Counted from the stretch's first letter, positions 49,401-58,431 are shown. The stretch: DNA of 64,000 nt from Limimaricola pyoseonensis (GCF_900102015.1 NZ_FNAT01000005.1:111273-175272); one strand, 5' to 3'. The notes: generated from the sequence alone by a model not told the origin. A program made the numbers and translations.

Positions 49401-50012
49401 TCAGCGCGCGATATAGGCCACGCGCCGCGTCTCTGGCGCGACCAGTACCGCCTGGCCGTTGATGTTGGCGTAGGCGAGCGCGCTTTCGGGCACCGGGGTC
49501 AGCGTCACCGTCTCGGGCAGGCCGGCGCCCAGCACCACCTCGCCGTCGAGGTAGATCGGTTCGACCGGGTTGTCGTTGAGATAGGTGATCGCGCCGTCGT
49601 CGATCTCGACCTGCGCGCCCTGCCCCGTGGTGTCGGCGGCGATCAGCGCGCCGTTCAGCGTCACCGTGCCGTCGGGCAGCGTCGGGTCGTAGGTGATCGT
49701 GGTGATCCCGGCGGCGTCGGCGCTCTCGTAGATCACGACCGGCGTGGTGTCGATGATGGCGGTCAGGTAGCCGCCCGAGGCCCAGCCGGTCACGCCGTCA
49801 TGCGTGACCTCGCACCACGTGGCGGGCTCGAGGCAGCCGGACACCTCGACCTCCTGCCCGGCGGGGATCATGCCGACCACCTCGTGGGCCGGGCCCGCGC
49901 CCGAACGGATGTTGAGATCGGCGGTGGCGCTGGCGGTGGCCTGCGCGAAGGCCGGCAGCGCGAGCGTGGAGAGCGCGCCTGCGGCGGCGAGGGTGAGGAT
50001 TCGGGAAGTCAT
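49401..50012 (-). CDS. Exported SH3-domain protein with DUF1236-like end (paralogue 1)
   Basis: A 203-residue exported protein. The signal peptide reads SRILTLAAAGALSTLALPAFA. A bacterial SH3 domain follows (ATADLNIRSGAGPAHEVVGM, then CLEPATWCEVTHDGVTGWAS). The C-terminal part matches the DUF1236 pattern ITYLNDNPVEPIYLDGEVVL, ending in a valine-rich strand. The two SH3 cysteines (CLEPATWC) probably form a disulfide. The ATG at 50012 opens the signal peptide. A clear paralogue lies at 51447-52169. SH3 modules of this kind often bind peptidoglycan; the role is inferred. Confidence 0.85.
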   Translation of the reverse strand: MTSRILTLAAAGALSTLALPAFAQATASATADLNIRSGAGPAHEVVGMIPAGQEVEVSGCLEPATWCEVTHDGVTGWASGGYLTAIIDTTPVVIYESADAAGITTITYDPTLPDGTVTLNGALIAADTTGQGAQVEIDDGAITYLNDNPVEPIYLDGEVVLGAGLPETVTLTPVPESALAYANINGQAVLVAPETRRVAYIAR

Positions 50013-50156
50013 GAACTGTCTCCGGGTTGCGGGGGCCGTCGCGGCCCGCGCTTGTCGCAGGCCAAACGCGCTTGCGCCCGATGCGATCCCGTGCCCGGTT
50101 GCGGGGGGCGCCGGCTGTGGCCGGACGGCCATGACACGCAAGCGAAGGACAGGCGC

Positions 50157-50606
50157 ATGAAGACCGAATTCCGCGAAGCCCAGCGAGAGGACGTGCCGCA
50201 GGTGGTGACGCTTCTGGCCGACGACGCGCTGGGGCGCGGGCGCGAGACCGGCGACATGGCGGGCTACCTCGCCGCCTTCGACGCGATGCAGGCCGAGCCG
50301 GGCAACCGGCTCTACGTCGCGGTGACGGGCGAGCGGGTCGTCGCCTGTTACCAGCTGGCCTTCATCCAGGGCCTGTCGCTGGCGGCGGCGCGGCGCGCGC
50401 AGATCGAGGGCGTGCGCGTGGCGGCGGAGATGCGCGGCCAGGGTCTCGGGCGGCGGCTGCTCGCGGATGCCGAGGCCCGCGCCCGCGCGGCCGGCTGCGC
50501 GCTGATGCAACTGACCAGCAACGCCACCCGCGCCGATGCGCGGCGGTTCTATGAGGCGGCGGGCTACGCGGCCAGCCATGTCGGCTTCAAGAAGCCGCTG
50601 AACTAG
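50157..50606 (+). CDS. GNAT-family acetyltransferase
   Basis: A 149-residue GNAT enzyme. The N-terminal EFREAQREDVPQVVTLLADD is followed by the acetyl-CoA pyrophosphate loop VAAEMRGQGLGRRLLADAEA. The C-terminal part reads MQLTSNATRADARRFYEAAG and YAASHVGFKK, like the aminoglycoside/small-amine subgroup. The ATG at 50157 follows AAGGACAGGCG. Its stop codon shares the CTAG tetranucleotide with the stop of the convergent LprI-like gene. Substrate unknown. Confidence 0.9.
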   Translation: MKTEFREAQREDVPQVVTLLADDALGRGRETGDMAGYLAAFDAMQAEPGNRLYVAVTGERVVACYQLAFIQGLSLAAARRAQIEGVRVAAEMRGQGLGRRLLADAEARARAAGCALMQLTSNATRADARRFYEAAGYAASHVGFKKPLN

Positions 50607-51298
50607 CAGCCCCGCTCCCACCAGTTGTGCCCGGCCACGTCGGTGATGGCGGGGTTGCGGCTCCTGAGCGGCACGCGGAACTCGCGGATCGCGGTGCGCG
50701 CGCCGCAGAATTGCCGGCAGGCCTCGAAGGTGGTGGTGGTGACCACGATCTCGGAGCCGACCTGTCGCAGCACCAGCTCGCAGCCGTCCCGCCGCGCCAC
50801 CCAGCCGTCACCGGCGCGCCGCCCGGCCATGAGCGGCGTGCCGCAGGAATGGCCATTGGCGCCGAAATAGCCGAACTCGAAATCCAGCCGGTCGCCGCGA
50901 TGGACCACGGAAAGATGCGCGGCCTCGTTCGGGCAGTAGAGACCGGTCAGGTCGCCGCGCATCGGCGCGCCGCCATCGATGCCGCGCAGCGCATCGAGCC
51001 GCCGCCGCATCACTTTCTCGAGGCATTCGGGTTGGTTGCCGCAGCCGTCGCGCGCGCCGAGCCACCAGCGCTGGTCGGCCCGGATCGCCTCGCGCTGCGC
51101 CGCGCCGGCCGAGCCGCGCGCCGCGGCATAGGCGGCCGCGATCTCGCGGTCGAGGGCGGAGAGCCTGCCTGAGCCGCAGATCGCGTGCTCGGTCGCGGTG
51201 CCGGCGCGGGCGCAGTCGAAGCTGGGCTGCGCCTCGGCCTCGGGCCCCGCGAGGCCGAGGGAAAGAAGGGCGAGAAGGATGGCGATCGGGCGGAACAT
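50603..51298 (-). CDS. Exported protein with LprI-type N-terminal domain
   Basis: A 231-residue exported protein. After a signal peptide (RPIAILLALLSLGLAGPEAE) comes an LprI/DUF1311-type domain: PSFDCARAGTATEHAICGSG and LDREIAAAYAAARGSA, ending with CGNQPECLEKVMRRRLDAL. The second half is a beta-rich region of about 110 residues with paired cysteines (GLYCPNEAAH, HSCGTPL, DGCELVL, ACRQFCG). LprI-type domains include lysozyme inhibitors, but most members are uncharacterised. The ATG at 51298 begins the signal peptide. It lies between the two SH3 paralogues. Confidence 0.82.
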   Translation of the reverse strand: MFRPIAILLALLSLGLAGPEAEAQPSFDCARAGTATEHAICGSGRLSALDREIAAAYAAARGSAGAAQREAIRADQRWWLGARDGCGNQPECLEKVMRRRLDALRGIDGGAPMRGDLTGLYCPNEAAHLSVVHRGDRLDFEFGYFGANGHSCGTPLMAGRRAGDGWVARRDGCELVLRQVGSEIVVTTTTFEACRQFCGARTAIREFRVPLRSRNPAITDVAGHNWWERGC

Positions 51299-51390
51299 GG
51301 CGGCCTCCTGTCTGGACGGCGCCGGCGCGGCGTGCCCCATACAGGCTGTCACGTCCCGGCGGGCCGGGTCTGCCCGATCATCCGGTCTCG

Positions 51391-51423
51391 ACCAAAAGAA
51401 AGGGGCGGCCCGAAGGCCGCCCC
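51391..51423 (-). terminator. Terminator of the second SH3 gene
   Basis: On the minus strand GGGGCGGCC and GGCCGCCCC form a nine-pair stem closed by a stable TTCG tetraloop, followed by TTTCTTTT. It lies 23 bases after the SH3 gene's stop codon. Confidence 0.88.
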
Positions 51424-51446
51424 CCATGCGTCAGTCCGTTGGCGGA

Positions 51447-52169
51447 TCAGCGGACGATGTAGACCACCTCGCGCGCCTCGGGCTCGACCAGCACCGGGGT
51501 GCCGTTGAGGTAGAGGTAGCTGTACTCGGCATCCGGGATCGGCGTCAGCTCGACCTCGGTCGGGATGGTCGCGCCGACCACGACCTCGCCCTGCAGAAGC
51601 ACCGGGTCGACCGGGTTCTCGCGCACATAGGTCACGGTTTCCTGGTCGGGGTTGAGCGCGTCGCCCGCCGCGGCACCGATCACCGCGGCGCCGATCACGC
51701 CGGCCGGGCCGGCCGCCAGCGCGGCGGCGGTGCCGGCGGCGGTGGCCGCGCCGGCCAGCGCCGCGCCGCCGTCATTGGCCTCGTTGTCGTAGGTCACGGT
51801 GGCGACCTCGAGCTCGGTGCGGTTGTCGTAGAGGATCACCGGCTCGGCGGCCTCGGCCTGCTGCACGGTCAGGTAATCGCCATAGGCCCAGCCGGTGGTG
51901 CCGTTCAGCGTCACCTGGCACCAGTTGGCGCTCTCCAGGCAGCCCTCGACCGTCACCTCGCCATCGGCGGGGATCACGTCGATGATCTCCATGTCCGGGC
52001 CCGGACCCGCGCGCAGGTTGAGCTCGGTCGCGGCCATCGCGGTGGTGCCCGCAACCGCCGTCTCGGCGTTGGCGGTGGCTTCGGTGGTGGTGGTGGCGGT
52101 CTGCGCCAGCACCGGGGCGGCGGCGAGGATCGCGGCCGCGGAGGTCATCAGGAGTTTGCTCTTCAGCAT
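51447..52169 (-). CDS. Exported SH3-domain protein with glycine/alanine-rich insert (paralogue 2)
   Basis: A 240-residue exported protein, paralogue of the one at 49401-50012. It has a signal peptide (KSKLLMTSAAAILAAAPVLA). The SH3 domain is ATELNLRAGPGPDMEIIDVI, then CLESANWCQVTLNGTTGWAY. The DUF1236-like end reads TYVRENPVDPVLLQGEVVVG and finishes VLVEPEAREVVYIVR, against VLVAPETRRVAYIAR in the paralogue. Between them sits an extra hydrophobic Ala/Gly-rich stretch (AGAATAAGTAAALAAGPAGV) absent from paralogue 1, possibly membrane-inserting like glycine-zipper proteins. Strong terminator downstream. Confidence 0.85.
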   Translation of the reverse strand: MLKSKLLMTSAAAILAAAPVLAQTATTTTEATANAETAVAGTTAMAATELNLRAGPGPDMEIIDVIPADGEVTVEGCLESANWCQVTLNGTTGWAYGDYLTVQQAEAAEPVILYDNRTELEVATVTYDNEANDGGAALAGAATAAGTAAALAAGPAGVIGAAVIGAAAGDALNPDQETVTYVRENPVDPVLLQGEVVVGATIPTEVELTPIPDAEYSYLYLNGTPVLVEPEAREVVYIVR

Positions 52170-52290
52170 AATTCGTCTCCAATCGTTCGGGGCCGGGTGT
52201 CCCGGCCTCGGGATGGAGCAGAAACGCCGAACGAGGCATCCGGTTTCACTCCGGAAAGCCGCCCGATCGCAGATATTTGCGGCATTCCGC

Positions 52291-52322
52291 CGAGGCGTCG
52301 GCAAGGTCCGTCCGACGCCTCG
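52291..52322 (-). terminator. Long-stem hairpin downstream of ispG
   Basis: CGAGGCGTCGG (52291-52301) and CCGACGCCTCG (52312-52322) form an 11-pair stem with a ten-base loop, starting 17 bases after the ispG stop. No T-run, so it may protect the mRNA 3' end or act with Rho. Confidence 0.5.
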
Positions 52323-52338
52323 TGACCTCGCGTCAGGG

Positions 52339-53472
52339 CTACTCGGCCGCGGCCTTCGCGGCGGCGTTGCGGGCCTCGATCTCCTCGGCCTTCTTCTCGA
52401 CCTGCTCGACGATGTGGTCGACCATCTGCTCGTTCGACATGCGGTGGCTCTGCTTGCCTGCAAGGTAGACCATGCCGTTGCCGGCGCCGCCGCCGGTGAA
52501 GCCGACATCGGTCATCAGCGCCTCGCCGGGGCCGTTGACCACGCAACCGATGATGGAGAGCGACATCGGCGTCTTGACGTGCTCGAGCCGCTTCTCGAGC
52601 GTCTCGACCGTCTTGATCACGTCGAAGCCCTGCCGCGCGCAGGAGGGGCAGGAGATGATGTTGACGCCGCGATGGCGCAGGCCGAGCGACTTCAGCATCT
52701 CGAAACCGACCTTCACCTCCTCGACCGGATCGGCCGAGAGGCTGACGCGGATCGTGTCGCCGATGCCCATCCAGAGAAGGTTGCCCATGCCGATGGCCGA
52801 CTTGATCGTGCCGGACATCAGCCCGCCCGCCTCGGTGATGCCCAGATGGATCGGCGCATCGGTGGCGTCGGCCAGCTGCTGGTAGGCGGCGGCGGCAAGG
52901 AACACGTCGGAGGCCTTCACCGAGATCTTGAACTCGTGGAAGTCGTGGTCCTGCAGAAGCTTGATGTGGTCGAGGCCGCTTTCGACCATCGCGTCGGGGC
53001 ACGGCTCGCCGTATTTCTCGAGCAGGTGCCGCTCGAGCGAGCCGGCGTTGACGCCGATGCGGATCGAGCAGCCATGGTCGCGGGCGGCGCGCACCACCTC
53101 GGCCACGCGCTTGGCGTCGCCGATGTTGCCGGGGTTGATCCGCAGGCAGGCGGCGCCCGCCTCGGCCGCCTCGATGGCGCGCTTGTAGTGGAAATGGATG
53201 TCCGCGACGATCGGCACCGGGCTTTCGCGCACGATCTCCTTCAGGGCGCGGGTGCTGTCCTCGTCGGGGGTCGAGACCCGGACGATGTCGGCCCCGGCCT
53301 CGGCGGCGCGGGTGATCTGGGCGATGGTGCCGGGCACGTCCGTGGTCTCGGTGTTGGTCATGGTCTGCACCGAGATCGGGGCGTCGCCGCCCACGGGCAC
53401 GGAGCCCACCATGATCTTGCGCGACTTGCGGCGCTGGATCTCGCGCCAGGGACGGACGGCGTGCAGGGACAT
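52339..53472 (-). CDS. ispG: 4-hydroxy-3-methylbut-2-enyl diphosphate synthase
   Basis: IspG is the [4Fe-4S] enzyme that turns methylerythritol cyclodiphosphate into HMBDP in the non-mevalonate isoprenoid pathway. The 377-residue protein begins [20 protein letters not shown] and [13 protein letters not shown]. The TIM-barrel part has [18 protein letters not shown] and LRINPGNIG. The cluster ligands are in [12 protein letters not shown] and [11 protein letters not shown]. The upstream gene for the RodZ-like protein ends 44 bases before its start, so they may share a transcript. Confidence 0.97.
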   Translation of the reverse strand: MSLHAVRPWREIQRRKSRKIMVGSVPVGGDAPISVQTMTNTETTDVPGTIAQITRAAEAGADIVRVSTPDEDSTRALKEIVRESPVPIVADIHFHYKRAIEAAEAGAACLRINPGNIGDAKRVAEVVRAARDHGCSIRIGVNAGSLERHLLEKYGEPCPDAMVESGLDHIKLLQDHDFHEFKISVKASDVFLAAAAYQQLADATDAPIHLGITEAGGLMSGTIKSAIGMGNLLWMGIGDTIRVSLSADPVEEVKVGFEMLKSLGLRHRGVNIISCPSCARQGFDVIKTVETLEKRLEHVKTPMSLSIIGCVVNGPGEALMTDVGFTGGGAGNGMVYLAGKQSHRMSNEQMVDHIVEQVEKKAEEIEARNAAAKAAAE

Positions 53473-53516
53473 CGGGACCTCTCGCGGATCTGGCCGCGCG
53501 GGTCAGCGGCGCGGCG

Positions 53517-54803
53517 TCATTCTTCGGACGCGACCTCGGCCACGCGAACCAGCTCTGCCAGGTCCGAGTCGCTTTCCAGGTCGGCAACCTGATAGCTGGA
53601 GGTCAGATTGTCCACCGACAAGGCGAGGTTCTTGGTCACGACGCCGGGATCGCCGACCGGGCCGTAATGCTGGCCGCCGATGGCGAAGTAGACGGCGCCG
53701 GATTCGCCCACCCGGACGTTGGGCGGCGTCTCGAGCGCGGGCACCTCCCAGCTGTCGCCGCCATTCATGATGCCCTCGTAGAGCGTGGTGCCGTCGGCGG
53801 AGTTCACGCGCACCCAGGCCGGGCGCACCGCGACCATCCGCACCTTGGGGTCGGGCTCCTCGGTGACCTGCACGCTGGGCAGCTCGGCCAGGGCGACCTC
53901 GGGCAGCGCCACTTCCGGCTCGGTCGCGCCGGGTGCGGCGTCGAGCGCGGCCAGCATCGGGCTGGCGCCCGCGCCGTTCGCACCGGCCTCGGCCAGCGCG
54001 CGCTCCACGTCGGAGGGCGCGGTGTCCTGCTGGCCGGGGCGGCGCGGCTGGGTCACCAGCGCCGCGATCGGCCCGTCGCGCGGGGTCATCACCGGCAGGT
54101 CGAGCGCCTGCGGACGGTAGAGCCGGTCGAGCACGTCGGGCGCCGCCGGCGCCACCGAGGCGGTCTCGATCCCGGTTTCGGGCGTGTCGCCCTGGCGGGT
54201 GCCGCCGGCCAGCGGGTCGACCTCGGCCACCACCTCGGGCACCTGCTCGACCGGGGCGAGGCGCACCTTCTGCACCTCCTGCAGCATCGACCAGCCGCCA
54301 TAGCCGAGCCCGCCCAGAAGCGCGAGCAGCACCACCACCGAGCCCAGCGCCCGCGGCTCGAAGCCGGCGAGGATGCGCTCGGCCGGCGGCAGGAAGGGGG
54401 TGGCGGCGTCGGAGAAGATGTCCTTGCCGAGGCTGCTCGAGGGCACGGCGCCGGCCTCGGCCCGCGGCTTGGCCGCGTGCGACATGCCATGCGCGGTGGT
54501 GAAGCCCGACTCGCGGCAGAAGGTCTCGTAGGCGCGGTCGGGGTCCATCTTCAGGTAGCGCGCATAGGAGCGCACATAGCCCGCGATGAAGCCCGGCGTG
54601 TCGAAGGCGGAGGGGTCGGAGTTCTCGATCGCGGCGATGTAGGCGGCCTTGATCTTCAGCTCGCGCTGCACGTCGAGCAGGCTCTTGCCCAAGGTCGCGC
54701 GCTCACCGCGCATCATGTCACCCAAGCGCAGTTCGAAGGCGTCGAAGCCCTTGACTTCGGCCTCCTCAGCGACACTTGCGCGCCTGAAGCTCCGCCCGAT
54801 CAT
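53517..54803 (-). CDS. RodZ-like helix-turn-helix membrane protein
   Basis: A 428-residue protein with the RodZ architecture. A cytoplasmic HTH_25 domain comes first (about 15-90; LGKSLLDVQRELKIKAAYIA, then GFIAGYVRSYARYLKMDPD). One membrane helix follows (about 150-170; SVVVLLALLGGLGYGGWSML). A long disordered periplasmic linker leads to a C-terminal DUF4115-type domain (PAWVRVNSADGTTLYEGIMN). RodZ links MreB to the wall machinery. The start at 54803 avoids an arginine-rich extension of 19 codons. A TATGAT -10-like hexamer lies upstream at 54885-54890 (minus strand). Confidence 0.85.
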   Translation of the reverse strand: MIGRSFRRASVAEEAEVKGFDAFELRLGDMMRGERATLGKSLLDVQRELKIKAAYIAAIENSDPSAFDTPGFIAGYVRSYARYLKMDPDRAYETFCRESGFTTAHGMSHAAKPRAEAGAVPSSSLGKDIFSDAATPFLPPAERILAGFEPRALGSVVVLLALLGGLGYGGWSMLQEVQKVRLAPVEQVPEVVAEVDPLAGGTRQGDTPETGIETASVAPAAPDVLDRLYRPQALDLPVMTPRDGPIAALVTQPRRPGQQDTAPSDVERALAEAGANGAGASPMLAALDAAPGATEPEVALPEVALAELPSVQVTEEPDPKVRMVAVRPAWVRVNSADGTTLYEGIMNGGDSWEVPALETPPNVRVGESGAVYFAIGGQHYGPVGDPGVVTKNLALSVDNLTSSYQVADLESDSDLAELVRVAEVASEE

Positions 54804-54925
54804 ATCGAGTGTTCCCGTCTCTGCCCGCCCCCGACGGCCCTCCGGGGCTGTTCTTCGCACAACTCCCGGGCGGCCTTAAGGTTCATCATAGCACGGGCCG
54901 GACTCGGCCGCACGGGGCTATATTG

Positions 54926-56149
54926 CTAGCCGGTGAGTTCGGCGCGATTCAGCGCACAATGCGACCATAGACTGTCCAATCCCCTCACCAGCGCATCCAT
55001 CTCGCGCGGGCCATGCACCGGCGACGGGGTGAAGCGCAGCCGCTCGGTGCCGCGCGGCACGGTCGGGAAGTTGATCGGCTGCACGTAGATGCCGTGATCG
55101 GCCAGCAGCATGTCCGAGATGAGCTTGGTGTGCACCGGATCGCCCACCATCAGCGGCACGATGTGGCTGCCATGGTCGATGATCGGCAGGCCGAGCCCGC
55201 GCAGGCGGGTCTTGAGGATCTTCGCCTGGGTCTGGTGCGCGTCGCGCAGCGCCTGGTCGGTCTTCAGATGCGCGACGCTCGCCGCCGCGCCGGCCGCCAC
55301 CGCCGGCGGCAGCGAGGTCGTGAAGATGAAGCCCGGGGCGTAGGAGCGCACCGCGTCGGCCATCTTGGCCGAGGCCGCGATGTAGCCGCCCATCACGCCG
55401 TAGGCCTTGCCCAGCGTGCCGTTGATGATGTCGACCCGGTGCGCGAGCCGGTCGCGCTCGGAGACGCCGCCGCCGCGGGGCCCGTACATGCCGACCGCGT
55501 GCACCTCGTCGAGATAGGTCAGCGCGCCGAACTCCTCGGCGAGGTCGCAGATCTCGGCGATCGGGCCGAAATCGCCATCCATCGAGTAGACGCTCTCGAA
55601 GGCGATGAGCTTGGGCGCGGCCGGGTCGTCGGCCTGCAGAAGCTCGCGCAGATGCGCCACGTCGTTGTGGCGGAATACCCGCTTGGCGCCGCCGTTGCGG
55701 CGGATGCCCTCGATCATCGAGGCGTGGTTCAGCTCATCGGAGTAGATGATCAGCCCGGGAAACAGCCGCGGCAGCGTCGACAGCGTCGCGTCGTTGGCGA
55801 TGTAGGCCGAGGTGAACAGCAGCGCCGCTTCCTTGCCGTGCAGGTCGGCCAGCTCGGCCTCGAGCTTCTTGTGGTAGATCGTGGTGCCCGAGATGTTGCG
55901 GGTTCCGCCGGAGCCCGCCCCCACCGCCTCGAGCGCCTCGTGCATCGCGGCGAGCACGACGGGGTGCTGGCCCATGCCGAGATAGTCGTTGCCGCACCAG
56001 ACCGTGACCGGTGCCTCGGTGCCGTCCGGCTTGTGCCAGGTGGCATGCGGAAACTGGCCGTTGCGGCGGGCGATGTCGATGAAGGTGCGGTAGCGGCCTT
56101 CGCTGTGCAGCTTGCCGATGGCGGCGTCGAGCCCTGCTTCGTAATCCAC
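54926..56149 (-). CDS. hemA: 5-aminolevulinate synthase
   Basis: HemA condenses glycine with succinyl-CoA to 5-aminolevulinate, the first step of tetrapyrrole synthesis by the C4 route used by alphaproteobacteria. The 407-residue PLP enzyme has the glycine-rich [17 protein letters not shown]. The cofactor aspartate is in [16 protein letters not shown]. The Schiff-base Lys248 is in [15 protein letters not shown], the same number as in the Rhodobacter capsulatus enzyme. The ATG at 56149 is the natural start. Divergent from an M20 peptidase gene with 209 bases between. A TATATG hexamer on the minus strand near 56217 may be its -10 box. Confidence 0.97.
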   Translation of the reverse strand: MDYEAGLDAAIGKLHSEGRYRTFIDIARRNGQFPHATWHKPDGTEAPVTVWCGNDYLGMGQHPVVLAAMHEALEAVGAGSGGTRNISGTTIYHKKLEAELADLHGKEAALLFTSAYIANDATLSTLPRLFPGLIIYSDELNHASMIEGIRRNGGAKRVFRHNDVAHLRELLQADDPAAPKLIAFESVYSMDGDFGPIAEICDLAEEFGALTYLDEVHAVGMYGPRGGGVSERDRLAHRVDIINGTLGKAYGVMGGYIAASAKMADAVRSYAPGFIFTTSLPPAVAAGAAASVAHLKTDQALRDAHQTQAKILKTRLRGLGLPIIDHGSHIVPLMVGDPVHTKLISDMLLADHGIYVQPINFPTVPRGTERLRFTPSPVHGPREMDALVRGLDSLWSHCALNRAELTG

Positions 56150-56358
56150 GGGCGATGTTCCCCTTTTCGTCTGGCGGGCCGGGCGGACGCGTGCCCCGTC
56201 TTCAGGTCAAGTTCCATATAGGCGCGATCCCGGGCGGACAACACGCTACAATATGCCGCCCCGCGGCATGGGTGCCCTGCGCGTCACGCAACCCCTGCGG
56301 ACGCTGGACAGCCGCGGGGGCGCCCGTCACTGTGCGGCCAAGTTTAGCAGGAGTTTTC

Positions 56359-57741
56359 ATGACACTCGACCCCGTCCTCTCCCATATCGATGCCAATATC
56401 GAGAGCGCCGTGGAGCGGCTGCTGCGGCTCCTGCGCATCCCCTCCATCTCGACCGATTCGGCCTATCGCGACGAGTGCCGCGCCGCCGCCGACTGGCTGG
56501 TCGAGGATCTGAAGGAGATCGGCTTCGTCGACGCGGCGCGGCGCGACACGCCCGGACACCCGATGGTCACCGGCACCATGGGTGAGGGCGCGCGCCACCT
56601 GCTGTTCTACGGCCATTACGACGTGCAGCCGGCCGACCCGCTCGAGCTGTGGGACAGCCCGCCCTTCGAGCCGGCGCTCGAGGACACGCCCGCCGGCAAG
56701 GTGATCCGCGGCCGCGGCGCCTCGGACGACAAGGGCCAGCTGATGACCTTTCTCGAGGCCTGCCGCGCCTGGGTGGCGGTGCATGGCGCCCTGCCCGCCC
56801 GCGTCTCGATCCTGTTCGAGGGCGAGGAGGAATCCGGCTCGCCCTCGCTGGTGCCGTTTTTGCGCGCGCATGCGGACGAGTTGCGCGCCGACCTCGCGCT
56901 GATCTGCGACACCGGCCTCTTCGACCGCGACACGCCCGCCATCACCACCATGCTGCGCGGCCTCGTCGGCGAGGAGGTGATTATCACCGGCCCCGACCGC
57001 GACCTGCATTCGGGCGCCTATGGCGGCCCGGCGGCGAACCCGATCAAGGTGCTGAGCCGGATCATCGCCTCGCTGCATGACGAGGACGGCCGCGTCACCC
57101 TGCCCGGCTTCTACGACGGCGTGCCCGAGATCTCGGACGAGATGCGCGCGCAGTGGGAGGGCCTGGGATTCGACGCCGAGGGCTTCCTCGGCGCGGTGGG
57201 CCTCTCCAGGCCCGCGGGCGAAGCGGATCGCGGCCCGCTCGAGATGCTCTGGGCGCGGCCGACCTGCGAGGTGAACGGCATCGCCGGCGGCTATGCCGGG
57301 GCGGGCTTCAAGACCGTGCTGCCCTCGAAGGCCAGCGCCAAGATCAGCTTCCGGCTGGTCGGTCGGCAGGACCCGCTGGCGATCCGCGACGCGTTCCGCG
57401 CCCGGGTGCGCGAGATGCTGCCCGAGGACTGCAAGGTCGAGTTCCACGAGCACGGCGCCGCGCCCGCGAGCGTCATGGCGACCGACGACCCCGCCTTCGA
57501 GACCGCGCGCCAGGCGCTCAGCGCCGAATGGCCGCGCCCGGCGGCCTTCGTCGGCGCCGGCGGATCGATCCCGATCGCGGGCTATTTCAAGACCGAGCTG
57601 GGAATGGATTCGATGCTGATCGGTTTCGGCAACGATGACGACCTGATCCACAGCCCGAACGAGAAATACGACCTGCGGAGCTTCCACAAGGGCATCCGCA
57701 GCTGGGCGCGCGTGCTGGCGGCGCTGTCCGAGAAGGGCTGA
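56359..57741 (+). CDS. M20-family metallopeptidase (dipeptidase)
   Basis: A 460-residue M20 (CNDP/PepV-like) zinc dipeptidase. Metal and catalytic residues appear as HLLFYGHYDVQPADP (His and Asp), RGRGASDDKGQL (bridging Asp), LFEGEEESGSPSL (catalytic and metal Glu) and ICDTGLFD. The lid domain starts with DLHSGAYGGPAANP. The last ligand is the His in DLIHSPNEKYDL. The ATG at 56359 has AGGAG upstream; the frame runs 68 codons further back without likeness. It probably acts on cytoplasmic dipeptides. Divergent from hemA; a repeat element follows. Confidence 0.94.
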   Translation: MTLDPVLSHIDANIESAVERLLRLLRIPSISTDSAYRDECRAAADWLVEDLKEIGFVDAARRDTPGHPMVTGTMGEGARHLLFYGHYDVQPADPLELWDSPPFEPALEDTPAGKVIRGRGASDDKGQLMTFLEACRAWVAVHGALPARVSILFEGEEESGSPSLVPFLRAHADELRADLALICDTGLFDRDTPAITTMLRGLVGEEVIITGPDRDLHSGAYGGPAANPIKVLSRIIASLHDEDGRVTLPGFYDGVPEISDEMRAQWEGLGFDAEGFLGAVGLSRPAGEADRGPLEMLWARPTCEVNGIAGGYAGAGFKTVLPSKASAKISFRLVGRQDPLAIRDAFRARVREMLPEDCKVEFHEHGAAPASVMATDDPAFETARQALSAEWPRPAAFVGAGGSIPIAGYFKTELGMDSMLIGFGNDDDLIHSPNEKYDLRSFHKGIRSWARVLAALSEKG

Positions 57742-57788
57742 GCCGCCAAGGACCGGACCGGCGGGCGGGACGGCCCGCCGGTCGCCGT

Positions 57789-57860
57789 GAGTATTTCAGG
57801 AGTAAAGTAGGCCGCAGCGCGATGACCGCGGGATCGGGTTACTTTGCTCCGAAAACACTC
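57789..57860. repeat. Head-to-head pair of a dispersed intergenic repeat
   Basis: GAGTATTTCAGGAGTAAAGT (57789-57808) is followed by an inverted, more diverged copy at 57840-57860 (17 of 21 positions match after reverse complementation). Together they form a long imperfect dyad after the M20 gene. The plus-strand unit also occurs at 41437-41456. The dyad may act as a terminator. Confidence 0.6.
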
Positions 57861-57904
57861 GGATCCCCGGGCTGCGGCCGGCGCCCCGCATGGCCTTGAA
57901 ACGC

Positions 57905-57939
57905 AAACGGCCCCGCGCTCGGATGAGCGACGGGGCCGT
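57905..57939 (-). terminator. Terminator of the tRNA-Asp pair
   Basis: On the minus strand ACGGCCCCG and CGGGGCCGT (57907-57915, 57931-57939) with an inner five-pair CGCTC/GAGCG stem form a long hairpin ending in GTTTGCGTTTC. A hairpin with a nearly identical T-rich tail ends the tRNA-Val gene at 60822-60842. Confidence 0.8.
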
Positions 57940-57950
57940 GATGGCGTTGG

Positions 57951-58027
57951 TGGCGCGGTTGACGGGGCTCGAACCCGCGACCCCCGGCGTGACAGGCCGG
58001 TACTCTAACCAACTGAGCTACAACCGC
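57951..58027 (-). tRNA. tRNA-Asp (GTC), copy 2 of the tandem
   Basis: A 77-base cloverleaf with encoded CCA. Acceptor arm GCGGTTG/CAACCGC; D arm GCTC-AGTTGGTTA-GAGT; anticodon stem CCGGC/GCCGG around the loop CTGTCAC with anticodon GTC (complement of 57991-57993); T arm CGGGTTCGAGCCCCG. The sequence is the same as in the copy at 58057-58133. Downstream partner in a minus-strand pair; a terminator follows. Confidence 0.97.
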
Positions 58028-58056
58028 ACACGGTCGTACGTTTCGGAAGACGAGAA

Positions 58057-58133
58057 TGGCGCGGTTGACGGGGCTCGAACCCGCGACCCCCGGCGTGACA
58101 GGCCGGTACTCTAACCAACTGAGCTACAACCGC
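58057..58133 (-). tRNA. tRNA-Asp (GTC), copy 1 of the tandem
   Basis: A second tRNA-Asp of 77 bases, identical to its neighbour as far as read by eye, 29 bases upstream of it on the minus strand. The same anticodon GTC and encoded CCA are present. Probably co-transcribed with copy 2, perhaps also with the tRNA-Val upstream. Confidence 0.97.
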
Positions 58134-58343
58134 GCATCTCGTCGTCCGGCAGCGCCGAACGTGAGGCGGGTTCTAGGCACAGTGGCGGGGGGCGTCAAGC
58201 GAAGATCGACGCAAAAAACGCGGAGCGGGACGATTGTCGGGATGACCGCGCGGCAATCGCGCATACGGCCCGTGGCAGGCGGCCGGGCCCGCGCAAAGGC
58301 GCGGCGCCGAAGGGGCCGGTCGTTCGGATCGGGCGTGGGGGGA

Positions 58344-58419
<76 letters not shown>

Positions 58420-58431
58420 GCGGCGGCGGGT

